Positions 21,607 to 31,493 of a stretch of 64,000 bases of DNA are shown here, in pieces. The notes beneath the pieces were generated by a model. It was not told where the DNA came from and ran no database searches. It saw nothing but the letters and a program-made list of their open reading frames with translations. This stretch comes from Saccharina japonica (lineage: Eukaryota > Sar > Phaeophyceae > Laminariales > Laminariaceae). The translations under genes and the position numbers were made by a program. Position 1 is the first letter of the stretch. Every line of letters begins with the position of its first letter. The stretch spans positions 62,001 to 126,000 of the forward strand of contig MEHQ01000708.1 in assembly GCA_008828725.1 (NCBI GenBank). Direction: 5' to 3'.

Positions 21607-21719
21607 TACGGGTGACCATAGTAAATAGGACCAAAAAATGTTATCAATAGTGGAAATAGGTAAATATATTGGTAGGATGTTGTGTGTACGGTAAGTCCTA
21701 TTTACTATGGCCCCCCGTA
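21607..21719. mobile_element. M1 MITE-like element (113 bp)
   Basis: Terminal inverted repeats TACGGGTGACCATAGTAAAT and ATTTACTATGGCCCCCCGTA (last base corrected to the same ends in other copies), each followed by GGACC/GGTCC-type words. The ends abut TA, consistent with TA target duplication as in Tc1/mariner-type elements. A second half-terminus (TTTACTATGGCCTCCTGTA) lies at 21750-21770. Confidence 0.75.
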
Positions 21720-21771
21720 AAAGTATTAATTTATTAAATGTATACCTGATATTTACTATGGCCTCCTGTAA

Positions 21772-21854
21772 TACCACTCTGTACCGAAATATAAGCACGT
21801 TTTACACATTAATATTCAATCAAATCGGTGCTTATATTTCGGGACAGATTGGTA
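21772..21854. mobile_element. M2 MITE-like hairpin (83 bp)
   Basis: TACCACTCTG...CCGAAATATAAGCAC and its complement GTGCTTATATTTCGGG...GGTA flank a short loop. Four relatives in the window are 83-84 bp long. Nearly the whole element folds into one stem. It directly follows an M1 terminus. Confidence 0.8.
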
Positions 21855-22639
21855 GTATTAATGCATTCATGTATTAATATATTGTATTGCAGTAACGGCG
21901 CTGGTGTATAAAAAAGGAGATTTTCGATCGGACGGTTCGTATATCCGGCTTCAGATCTCCGGCTCCACAAAAAGTGGAAAAGGGCAAAAACAAAAAAAGG
22001 CCACACAAAATTTAGACGGCCGCGGAAATTCCAAAGACACGAAATCACCTTCTCGTAATAATTTGCATTTAAATTATGTACACCTATATATGGTTGGCCG
22101 CAACAGCAGAACAACAGAGGAACCACTACATTTAGTACGTAATGTTGTGGCTACCTAGGACTGGGCACTGACACAATATGTACTGGCAGTAGTAACCTAC
22201 TGATTGACCTGACCAGTATATTCGCCAGTATTTGCTATCGTACGTACAGCCCAAGAAACACGCCATACCTGGTATATCATAGGACGGAAACTCACCAATT
22301 GCGTTTTGGGAGGAGAGCGGAGACATAGTATTGATACTGCTGCAGTCCAGTATACTCATTGGTTTTGACGACAGTATAATCGCTACTGACTGAGTCAGCC
22401 AGTGCCCAGCCCTAGTGCCATCAGTTGTACATCTATATATTAATATTAATAGTAGTGTGTGGGGGTGTAAACTGGAAACACCTTTCCATTTCTCCTCATC
22501 ACAAACCATAGCGACGGTCATGAATGACCATCATAATATCATATTAGTAGACTCTGGCGGACTGATGCAAAAGCGCTGATGATCTCCTTAACTTCATCCG
22601 CCCCTAACAATATCGCGTTGCTTCCCCCCCCCCCCCCGT
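21855..22639. other. No feature recognised
   Basis: One TACCTGGTA (22265). Open frames without recognisable motifs. C-run at 22626-22637. Confidence 0.5.
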
Positions 22640-22690
22640 CTCGAAAGGGGTGCGTGGTCACTGGTCAAATGACTAAGGCGAGCGAACAAA
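22640..22690 (-). repeat. R3b fragment
   Basis: Complement of R3b: TCTCGAAAGGGGTGCGTGG, CAAATGACTAAGGCGAGC, then AATGAGTA. It is flanked by C-runs on both sides. Confidence 0.7.
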
Positions 22691-22734
22691 ATGAGTAGGC
22701 CCCCCTCCCCCCGAATACCTCACGGCGCTTCGCG

Positions 22735-22860
22735 CTTGGTGTTAGCGATGCCTGATTGGTCGGCGAAAAATCGACGTGCTCCGTCCCGGCATTGTAGGGA
22801 TGTGAGGGTCTATGGATCATACGACTACGGCCATGCATGATAATGAGTGCACGCCCCTTG
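22735..22860 (-). repeat. R3a partial copy
   Basis: Complement of R3a: GGCGCTTCGCGCTTGGTG, CCGTCCCGGCATTGTAGGG, CATACGACTACGGCCATGC. It faces the longer R3a copy at 23186 with the JmjC-like exon between them. Confidence 0.75.
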
Positions 22861-23030
22861 CCCTCGACCCTGTACGTAATTCGTACATACTTCGTATACA
22901 CGCAGTCTACACACACGTTTTCAGTAGGAAAGAGAAAGGGAAAAGGCGTGTGAAGTTAATACGTAAAAGGGAAGGAAAAACAAGGAACAAAAAATGTACG
23001 ACGAGTAAAAAAAAGAACCCGCAAGCGCAC

Positions 23031-23180
23031 CTTATCGCCGAGGTACTGGTTCGTCCACTTGCCCCCCTGCCAGCCCTCGCTCTCGCACAGACAGCCATCG
23101 ATTACGACGGGCCTGCGCGGGGCCACGTAGTCCCTGAAAAAAGCCTCCGGGGAGAGATCCGAGTAGCGCACCTTGCCCAC
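23031..23180 (-). pseudogene. Isolated JmjC-like exon (N-terminal part of a JmjC domain)
   Basis: A - strand frame of exactly 50 codons encodes VGKVRYSDLSPEAFFRDYV, then APRRPVVIDG, CLCESEGWQGG and KWTNQYLGDK. The pattern of an aromatic pair before Y-V, then RPVVI.G and W....YL.. is typical of the start of JmjC hydroxylase/demethylase domains. Those enzymes are Fe(II)/2-oxoglutarate dependent, with the HxD...H iron site further on, which is not present here. The exon ends at a good donor (GATAAG/GTGCGC). It is preceded by a C-run ending GAAAG, which could act as an acceptor. It lies between inverted R3a copies. No other JmjC exon was found, so it may be a captured fragment or an exon of a gene with long introns. 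Confidence 0.55.
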
Positions 23181-23185
23181 CTTTC

Positions 23186-23620
23186 GGGGGGGGGGGGGGG
23201 GGGGGGGTACTCATGTTGTGCACGGCCGTAGTCATATGACCATAGACCCTCGCATCCCTACAATGCCGGGACGGAGCGCGTTGGGTTTTCACCAACCAGG
23301 CAGACATTGCTTGCACCAAGCGCGAAACGCCGTGGGGTATTGGGCGAGTCGCATGGCGGGTGAGCTGCATCCTGCTAAGAACCGCCTCTGAGGCGGACTT
23401 GCATATGGACGACAGCTTCAATGAGTTAATTTAATTTCTGGTGTGGCCACTTCCGGAGACAGCAATGGGTTTTACTATGTAACTGCCTCGCGGACGCCTT
23501 ACCATATTAACACTACGTGGATACGACCATTCCCCTTGTGCGGAACAAAGGTTCTCCACCCCGCACAAATGATCTACTCGACGCCAACTTTGGTGACCGC
23601 CAAAAAAATAACAAAAAAAA
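23186..23620 (+). repeat. R3a long copy
   Basis: G-run, then TACTCATGTTGTGCACGGCC, CATATGACCATAGACCC, GCATCCCTACAATGCCGGG, CACCAACCAGGCAGACATTG, AACCGCCTCTGAGGCGGAC, and on to CTTTGGTGACCGCC. It matches 50074-50500 almost throughout (roughly 400 bp). AACCGCCTCTGAGGCGG is a small hairpin. No protein is recognised. Confidence 0.85.
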
Positions 23621-25122
23621 ACGGTAGTGGGGGGGGGGGTACAAACATCAGCCATCACCAGTAATAATAGCAAAAGCACAGCACGCACAGCGAGCGCAGA
23701 AGAAGCGCAGCACGCGTAGCACGCGTAGCAAACGGTAAGCAGTGTCAGAGTAAAACACCAAACGACAGAAAAGGCTAGGCTTTCAAGGGCGCATTTTTTT
23801 TGTCACCACGGACTGTTAATATCGTAGCCATTTTTTCATGACGGTGGGGTAATGTAAGCTTCCAAAGATTGGCCGAAAAAAGGATGTCATTCCAATCACG
23901 GCAAAAAATGGGCCGATCTAGAAGGAAATTTAAACTTTGCAAAATCTTGCTCCCTAGTGAAGCCTTCGAAACTATATAGACCCTGTACGTATGTATGATC
24001 ATGAACTACCAACTGCATTGGAAAGCTCTCGCGAAAAGGATGAAATACGGAATACTCCTGATACTCCTGATAGCAGAACATCTTATTTCAAGTTCCCCGC
24101 GAGAAATAGCCGCTGAATTGTGTAAAAAACAGACAATTCGAACATTTAAGATAGGTAGCGTGTCCATTTGCATCGGTTTCAAAGATCGCAGCAGTAGCAG
24201 TAGCAGCAGCAGCAGCAGTAAAACCACAAAATACAAAATACTGCCGTCGCATGTACATAATAAGCCTGTTGCTATAATAGCAGTAGTGGCATTACCGTGG
24301 TACGCAGGAGTACCTTTCGATTATCCCAACAGTAGAAAAAGACGCGGCGAATGTTTTACATTCTCTGTTGTACACTTTGTACTTTGTACACAGCAGAAAC
24401 ACGGCATGCCACACAGCAGCAGCGGCAGATACGTAGAGTGTGATATGTATCATGTGTATCATACATGGGTTGATTCTACTCTGTTATCACAGAGAAGAGG
24501 CCGATTCCCTGTTGTTGTACGATAATAACGAGCAAATAACGGCAGTGACAGCAGCCGAGAGAGTATGTGAGTTCAAAATATTCCGTGTTCACGCGCAGCA
24601 CTGCTATTGCTTTGGTGATGATTTCAAAAGGATTTTGAGATCCAAACACATATATATCATCTGTGGTCTGTGGTATATACGAAGTATGTATTATACAAGA
24701 TACAAGATACCAAAAAGTACCGATACAAAATGCCAAAAAAAGCTCAGCACCAGCATCAGTCAAGAGTCAAGAGAGCAAGACAGAGATAATTCATAATTCA
24801 AGATGCGCGCATGAGATATCTGGAACATGTGGACCCCCCCCCGCCCATCCACACACCTCTCGGGGTACTGGCACATTTTATGCCCCGGGAAAAAGGCGGA
24901 AAATAAAGGTTTACGTATGTACATATATACGTTTACGCTCAAGAATACCAGGACACGCCTGTATGATTAGCAATATATATCGAGCGAGTGGGTAGGCAGT
25001 CGATAGTTGTGCCTGTTACGATCAACGACGTCGGTTTGTATCGCATTACGGCCAGGTCACTTCATTTAGCGGTAAGTATTTGGTCTGGGCCGCTATAGTA
25101 AACGTAACGCCCTCTCTCCCCC
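23621..25122. other. No supported gene
   Basis: CAG/TAG-type microsatellite at 24185-24221. Bases 24700-24760 contain repeats of ACAAGATACCAAAA-like words. Several open frames lack domains. Confidence 0.5.
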
Positions 25123-25392
25123 ATGAATAGCGACAACAAAAAAGCCATACCAGTCGAATTTCGCTATTCATACCCCTTTGCATTTGTTCCGCGGGCGGTA
25201 GCTCTGCCGGTTGCCACATTTAGACTTGGAGGTTGCGGTACTGCTGCTGTGGGCCTGCAACCTAAAGCGACGACGGCGTGGCTAGCCAACAAGTTCAAGC
25301 ACGTTGGTGTGCGCGAGAGCTTCGACTCTTTCATCAACATCCCCGCTGGCCAAAAGCGGGCGGGCAGGTACAAACAATTCGCTTGGCACTAG
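25123..25392 (+). CDS. Unrecognised 89-codon open frame
   Basis: ATG-started frame ending in TAG, with fairly even, gene-like composition in its second half (TTAWLANKFKHVGVRESF, then DSFINIPAGQKRAGRYKQF). No family, signal peptide or membrane segment is recognised. The opposite strand also has an open frame over most of the same stretch, so the coding strand is uncertain. It could be one exon, a gene remnant or chance. No neighbour suggests a role. Confidence 0.25.
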   Translation: MNSDNKKAIPVEFRYSYPFAFVPRAVALPVATFRLGGCGTAAVGLQPKATTAWLANKFKHVGVRESFDSFINIPAGQKRAGRYKQFAWH

Positions 25393-25721
25393 GTACCACG
25401 CTGCATTGTGTACGTCCATGCTACATCATGTCTACCAGGTACAATGTGCAGCATGACAAACATGATACAAACGGTTCACAGGTCAGGTGTACGTAGATAT
25501 TCTCAGTGATGGGGGGGGTACAGGGTCACGTAGTAATGGGGAGTAAAGTACAACTGCTTTCGCGGGGGGGAAATTTGAGGTACTGCGAGCACTGGCAGCA
25601 GACTATACCTGTAGTTTGTAGTGGCAGCAAAATGTTGTAATACACTGCGCCAGTGCCAATTACAGTGAAGTAGTAGCAAACATACAATCATAGTCGACGG
25701 TATCGTACAAACACGTACGAA

Positions 25722-26296
25722 TGCAAGGTCCTTTCACCTTTCAATTTCACTCGGGGATGTCGGCTACGAGTACGGCAAGTCAGAGGTAATAGCACCAATT
25801 CAGTTTTTTTTTTTTTTTGTGTCAAGTAAGGCTGTTACGGCCTAAAGCGGTGAGATACGTTTTAACCACCCCCCGGGCATGATTGAGACTCGTTCCCGGG
25901 TTTCCACATTTCAGAAAATCACACACGGGTATATATATATGTTCTCCATCGTACGGCTAAAAGCGGGGATACATTCTAAGCACCCCCCGAGGATGAGAAT
26001 TGTCCCCGGGTTTCCACTTGTGTTTTTCTGAAATGTGGAAATCCGGGGACAATTCTCAACCATTCCCGGGGGTGGTTAACATGTATCCCCGCTTTATATA
26101 CCCGTGTGTGGTTTTCTAAAATGTGGAAACCTGGGGACAATTCCCCATCATCCCAAGGGGGTGGTTAAAATGTATCCCCGCTTGTAGCCGCAACAACAGC
26201 CGTACGCGACACCAAAAGCTGATTTCGTGCTATTGCTCTGATTTTGGCCGTAACCGACATCCCCGAGTGAAAGCCAAAGGTGAAAGGATCTTGCAT
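25722..26296. mobile_element. Nested foldback element (about 575 bp)
   Basis: Outer inverted ends read CAAGGTCCTTTCACCTTTC plus CACTCGGGGATGTCGG at 25727-25765, and their complement at about 26255-26295. Inside are further inverted modules: AAGCGGGGATACATTCTAAG and CATGTATCCCCGCTT, and GTCCCCGGGTTTCCAC with CATTTTAGAAAA/TTTTCTGAAATG. The result is a multi-arm palindrome. No open frame of note; this is a non-autonomous DNA element or foldback repeat. Confidence 0.75.
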
Positions 26297-27269
26297 CTTG
26301 GATCATTCGCCGTTTTATGTAGGAGAGGAGTGGTTTAGCAGCTACCCCTGACCTTCAGGGCACGCCGCAATCGCTTTCATGCGCGTGCAGATAGGCGCGT
26401 CGCAGGCGAGAAAATGACCTAATCACGTAGTACGTAGTCTAGGTGTAGGCAAAACTACGGCCAGAACTCCAGAAACGTGCCTATATCTACTTAATAAGGT
26501 ATTTGCCTTAACGTCTAAGACGCGCCTGAAACCTTTTGAGCGCCCCAAGGAAGGGCACATTCTATAATATTTGAAGTATTTTGATCCAAGGGGTAAATGC
26601 CTAGCAGGTACGCCTGGGTATCTTGTGGACACTGCTGTATCATACTGCATACCCCCTTTCCCCCTTTCCGCTAATTTTGGGAGTTCCGGACTAACGGCGT
26701 TAGTTTCAAGTGTCTGTCCAAGATAAGCACGAGACCGGTGGCTCCGACACGCCTGTTGCACAGAAAACGTCATCAGGCATTATTTCACGCAAACCTTAAC
26801 CCATTCAGAACTAAAAAAAAATGTCCCACACTAATTCCAAGTACTTTGTCCCCAAATTCGTGGGACCAGTTCTTAAGGGGTTAAAGGCACGAGGGTGTAT
26901 CCAATAGTTCTCCTGAATTAGGGAGTTTCCACCCAACGGCGATATTTTCAAGTGCCCGAAAAAGAGTTCTATTAATAGTCTAGGCGGGCCTGTCCGTGCA
27001 GATGAGTAAAATAGGCACGACCACGACGGTGCTTCGGGCATGCCTGTTTCAGAATTCGGCGTCGCAGTTGCGATCTACAGCAGTATTCGTTCGTATCGTA
27101 TCATATGTATGATACCAAATAATACGAGTAACTCTCAAGGTTCTCATGAACACGACTCTATGCTATCTGCGCGTGTACCTGGTATTAGTAGCTCTTTATC
27201 AAAACTACTTCTTGCAGTTTTGGGACACGAGACCTCACGGGGTACCGCTATTTAGTGGCTGTATACGTA
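26297..27269. other. No gene; two related repeat segments
   Basis: 26677-26765 and 26921-27053 share GGGAGTT.CC, AACGGCG, TTTTCAAGTG, AGCACGA.ACC and GCCTGTT..CAG. They flank an M3 copy (26796-26884). One TACCTGGTA at 27176. Confidence 0.5.
26796..26884. mobile_element. M3 MITE-like palindrome (89 bp)
   Basis: TTAACCCATTCAGAACT at one end and AGTTCTTAAGGGGTTAA at the other. TTTGTCCCCAAATTCG inside matches M3 at 16088 in the opposite orientation. Confidence 0.75.
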
Positions 27270-27870
27270 GCTTGTAGAGGTGTTCCCCTTTGGCCAATTA
27301 CCCGGGTACTCGCGAGCTCGCGAGTATTAACCGACTTGTTCATACCCGTCACGGGGTACGAGTAGCACTTCATACTCGCTGAGTATTTGGGGTCCTGGTA
27401 CCCGGGTACCCGGTTTAAATGGGTACCCGGGTACCCGTTGGTTTATCTTGCAAATCCCGGAGATGGCAACTTATCATGCCCTAAAATCACGTCCATTGGG
27501 TGTTATTTGGTGGTACATGTTATCGAGGAAACCCTTTTCAAAATGAAAATGATTTATGCATCACACCTCACACCATACTAGAGATGGTACCCTTTTGCCA
27601 ATTACCCGGGTACTCACTCGCGAGTAATACCGGGCTTGCTAATACCCGTCACAGGTACGGGTAACAATTCAACTCACGAAGTATGTTGGGCCCCGGGCAC
27701 CCGGGTACCCGACTGTGAGACGGGTACCCCGGTGTTAAACGAGCACCCGCTGTTAAACGGGTACCCATGTACCCGCCCTGAATTGCCGTAAATACTCGCG
27801 GGTACCCGGGTATTTCCCCCCCAAATTTGGCGGGTACCCGTTTAAGACGGGTAAAATCTCGAATAGCTTT
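27270..27870. repeat. Two related units rich in GGTACCCGGGTACC palindromes
   Basis: GGCCAATTACCCGGGTACTC or GCCAATTACCCGGGTACTC occurs near 27292 and 27597. Each is followed by ATACCCGTCAC and then CCCGGGTACCCG runs. Many words are self-complementary (GGGTACCC, CCCGGG). A related 120-bp stretch is at 8510-8632. Confidence 0.7.
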
Positions 27871-28029
27871 TACAACAGCAATGAGTCTGTGTCTTGGCCT
27901 ATGCTGCTTCTCGGAATGGTGGACGACATTCTGTTCCAACAACCAATAATGCGTCGATTCCCCACGGAAATGCTACGCGCACACAGCCAGTGCGCCGTCT
28001 CTTCGTTGTACTGCTTTCCATTCGGTAGT

Positions 28030-28720
28030 GTACGTACCAAAGTATACCGGGGGTATTTGCTCAGTAAACACCCTACCGAATTCTTCCACAAGGTTCGGTA
28101 CGGCCTCAATACCCTATACCGGTTAGGTATGGCCACAGTACGCTACTGGTTCGGTACGGCCTCAATACCCTACCGCACACTCCGGTAAGGTTCGGTACGA
28201 TCTAGGCACCGGTTCTCGACACTTCGGTAACTTCGAGACCACCTCAATATCGGTGCAGCACTACCCGACACTTCGGTAAGTTCGGTACGGACTCAATACC
28301 GGTAGCCGACACTTCGGTTAGGTTAAATTTGGCGGCATTTACAGTATATACCGAGTTGGTTCGGTTCGGCCTCAAATAAACCACCGCCGTGTAATACGCA
28401 AGCTCGGTTGTCGAGAAAATCAGATTGGAAATTCGTCCATGGGGGCGTATTATCTTGCGCGCTGTACGGTATCGAACACGCCGGCATGGTTCGGTACGAA
28501 CTGGATACCGGTACCCGACACTTCGGTAAGTTCGGTACGACCTCCATACCGGTACTCGACACTTCGGCAAGTCCGGTAGGACCTCAACATCGATACGCGA
28601 CACATCAGTAAGTTCGGTACCGCCTCAATACCGGTACCCGACACTTCGGTAAATTTGGTGCCCCAACCGAAAATACCGCCGGTACAGGTATACCCTACCG
28701 AACACACCGTTCGTTTATAG
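28030..28720. repeat. Minisatellite of ACACTTCGGTAAGTTCGGTA units
   Basis: About ten or more imperfect units of 40-60 bp. The core is CCGACACTTCGGTAAGTTCG plus GTACGGCCTCAATACCGG. Most words contain CGGTA or TACCG, so the array is full of short inverted repeats. Confidence 0.75.
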
Positions 28721-31493
28721 GACCAAGAGTGGGGCCGAGCCGCGGCAGCGCTCGTTTGATACACAGATTAGCACCGAGCACGTGACCGTGCTGTAGTACG
28801 TGTGATATGGCACAGCAGATGCGAAGCGCTACGTTCGCGGTTAGTTGCAGAGCTTTGACAAGAGAGCTGTGCAAGGCAAGACTGCCAGATAGGCGTGCCT
28901 CTCTGTCCGGTCCTTTACGTACTCCTCATGAACTTCGTATTATCCTAAACCTTGAAAGGATAAAGGACCGACGACAAGGCTACTATTAATACAACACTAC
29001 TATATTATACGCACTCCGCACGCTGAGGCATACTTCATACCTCGCGTTGACGCAAGTCTGAATCCAGTCAGTACATGGACTACAGACAACGACGGCTCCA
29101 ATAGCGACAAAGGCGGACTCTGTGTTGCTTTGTTCGTCTCCCGCCCCGAGGGCGTCCTATAAACAACCACCACTCAACGGACACAAAATCGCGAGAGAGA
29201 AGAGAGAGGTTTTCACTCAGTTTTCACGGAGGGTCTTTGGTCGGTCGGTAGGGTGTCCACAACCAGGAGTCAGTTGCAGCGTTGCAGGCGACAACGGTGC
29301 AAGGCTGTACGTATCGCACATATACGCAACGCTCGCGGCTACTGCGGTCTATCGACACATTATAAATACACATACATAGCAGACGAGACGCTTTTCTACT
29401 GCGGTTGTACCCCTGCCGCCTGCACCACCAGCAAGCACCACCGTCGTGAATATATACCTGGTACTACTGCTGTAGGTAATAGGTACTAACTACTGCTTTA
29501 ATTAGGTACGACGCTGCTGTGTGTGTGTTCTTCACATTAAACCTTCCTTTCTACCCGTGTGCACGTGCACGAAGACATAATCAGCAAATTGCGCAAACAA
29601 CGTAGTAAATGGAAATACTGCACGAGTACCAGCAGCAGCAGCAGCAGCCACAACATCATCAGCAGAAAGAGTTACGAGAGGCGGGGAGAGGACTACGAGC
29701 AGACCAAAAACGGATGGCGTCTATCAAACGAAGGCCGGAAATAAGAAACAAACAAAAAAACAACGTTGATGAGAGGACGAGAGGACTGATGTACAGAGTA
29801 TTCGTACGTACGTACTCTTGCTCATATGATACTGATTTTGTACTGACTACTGACAGACAACGAAACGAAATACTGCTGTAACATTGAACCAACTAAAACC
29901 CCTGGCCGAACGTACGACCCCTCCATGTACAAGCAGTATAATAGAATGATCCGCTAGGAATCACGCAGGGAGAAGTATGTGTCGTGTCGTATGTCGCCCC
30001 CCCCGTCGCTAATACGTACAGTCAAGAGCAAGAGGGGTATCAGAAAACAACCCCTCTCTCGTGTCCAGAGAAAAGAGAACAGAGAACAAAGCGATTTATT
30101 TCGTAGAACAGAACGACTTGCTTGTTCTGCTCTATCCGCGTCATACAACGAGTACTCTGTGTAAGATATGTTTGGTGGTATATGCACATTTGAAGTACAA
30201 GACGGCTGGCTCACCCCTCGAAGCGGGGCGAGCGCATATCCCTGGTAGCCGCGACCCACTGCTTGCTCTGTACGAAATGAACGCCGAACGAGTGAAGCAC
30301 ACGAGTCCAAGAAGAAGGGCGTTTGTTCGGTAACGCGGAGAAAAATGCATATCGTCAAAAGTCAAAACAGCAAACAGCCAACCAAAGCCAGGAGAGGGCG
30401 TTGTTCGATGCCTCCGCTTTTCGGCTGATATGATGTTGAGAGCGCCAAACATGCGTGTGCCTTCCTCTTCCCGCCTCCTACTACTGCCTACATTCTGATT
30501 GCCACACTCAAGTACGTACCCGCACATACCTTCACGCCGAGCTCGTTTGAAAGCCTTCATTCGCAAGCTGGTGCCCTCTCTCAGACCGTTCCACACACAC
30601 CACAACAGCACAGCAGCAGCAAAGGAGGCAAACCCTCAACCGCCGGTGAACAGGTTGTGCCTCGTTTCGGGCGTCTCTTCCCTCGGCTGGCTGCAAAAAT
30701 AGCGGCAAGTGACTCGCGCGCTATACCCCTTGCTTGCCTGGCCGGCAAGCAATTTGGCTGGGACTCCCGCAATTTGCAGAATTATTCTCCTACTTCTCCT
30801 CCGAGAGAGGGCGCTGGCCTACACTCAAGCGAGAGAGGTTGCGCCAAAATATAGTTCCCCGCGGGACGAAAGCTCTGCATCGAGTGCTTGGCATTGCCGG
30901 ACGACAACCGTTCATACTTCACATCCGCTCTCCGCTCTTGCAGATTTATTCGGGATGCGGCGACAGTCCCGATACGATTGGGTTGATTTTGACCAATCAG
31001 AACAGAGGTTGAACGTAGGATTCAGACTCTTCAATATGGATTCAGGCAGCTGTTTGTTTGGCCGATTTAAAAGTAAATGAGAGTCAAACATAGAACGCAA
31101 TAGTGAAAAATAACGTCGACTTTGGGGTTGATGATGCTCTCGCGCGATTTTTTTGTTTGGGTCTCATCGCCCACACCACAACCACAATAGTGACCATAGA
31201 CGGGGACGGCAGCAGTTCGCACGTTAGACGGGGAGCGGCGATCGACAGGTTGCGAGAAGGAAGGCCTTTTGTTCATCGTACGTGCACGCAACGCCCCTCT
31301 CTTACCCCTCCGCGCTCTTCTCTGGAGTTTCTTCGCTGAACCACCATCAAGACATCAGGCAGACAAAAACACGCGGAAGTCTTCTCCGTTCTCTACTCCA
31401 CTATCAAAACGGTCTCTTCAAACGATAGGGTGCTAGGGTGCCGGAGAGTTAGCGACGGAAATCTTCGCGCTCGAAACGCATCCCCAAGACACC
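28721..31493. other. Upstream region of the AP2 gene; no other gene supported
   Basis: R2 fragment at 29520-29560 (GTTCTTCACATTAAACC); CAG run at 29631-29648; C-run near 29997. From about 30500 the DNA becomes more GC-rich and repeat-poor, as expected for a promoter and 5' leader. No core-promoter motif can be assigned with confidence. Confidence 0.5.

Noticed and set aside
29954-30611. 134-156-codon - strand frames upstream of the AP2 gene
   Set aside because: No domain, no splice partners, and both strands are open.
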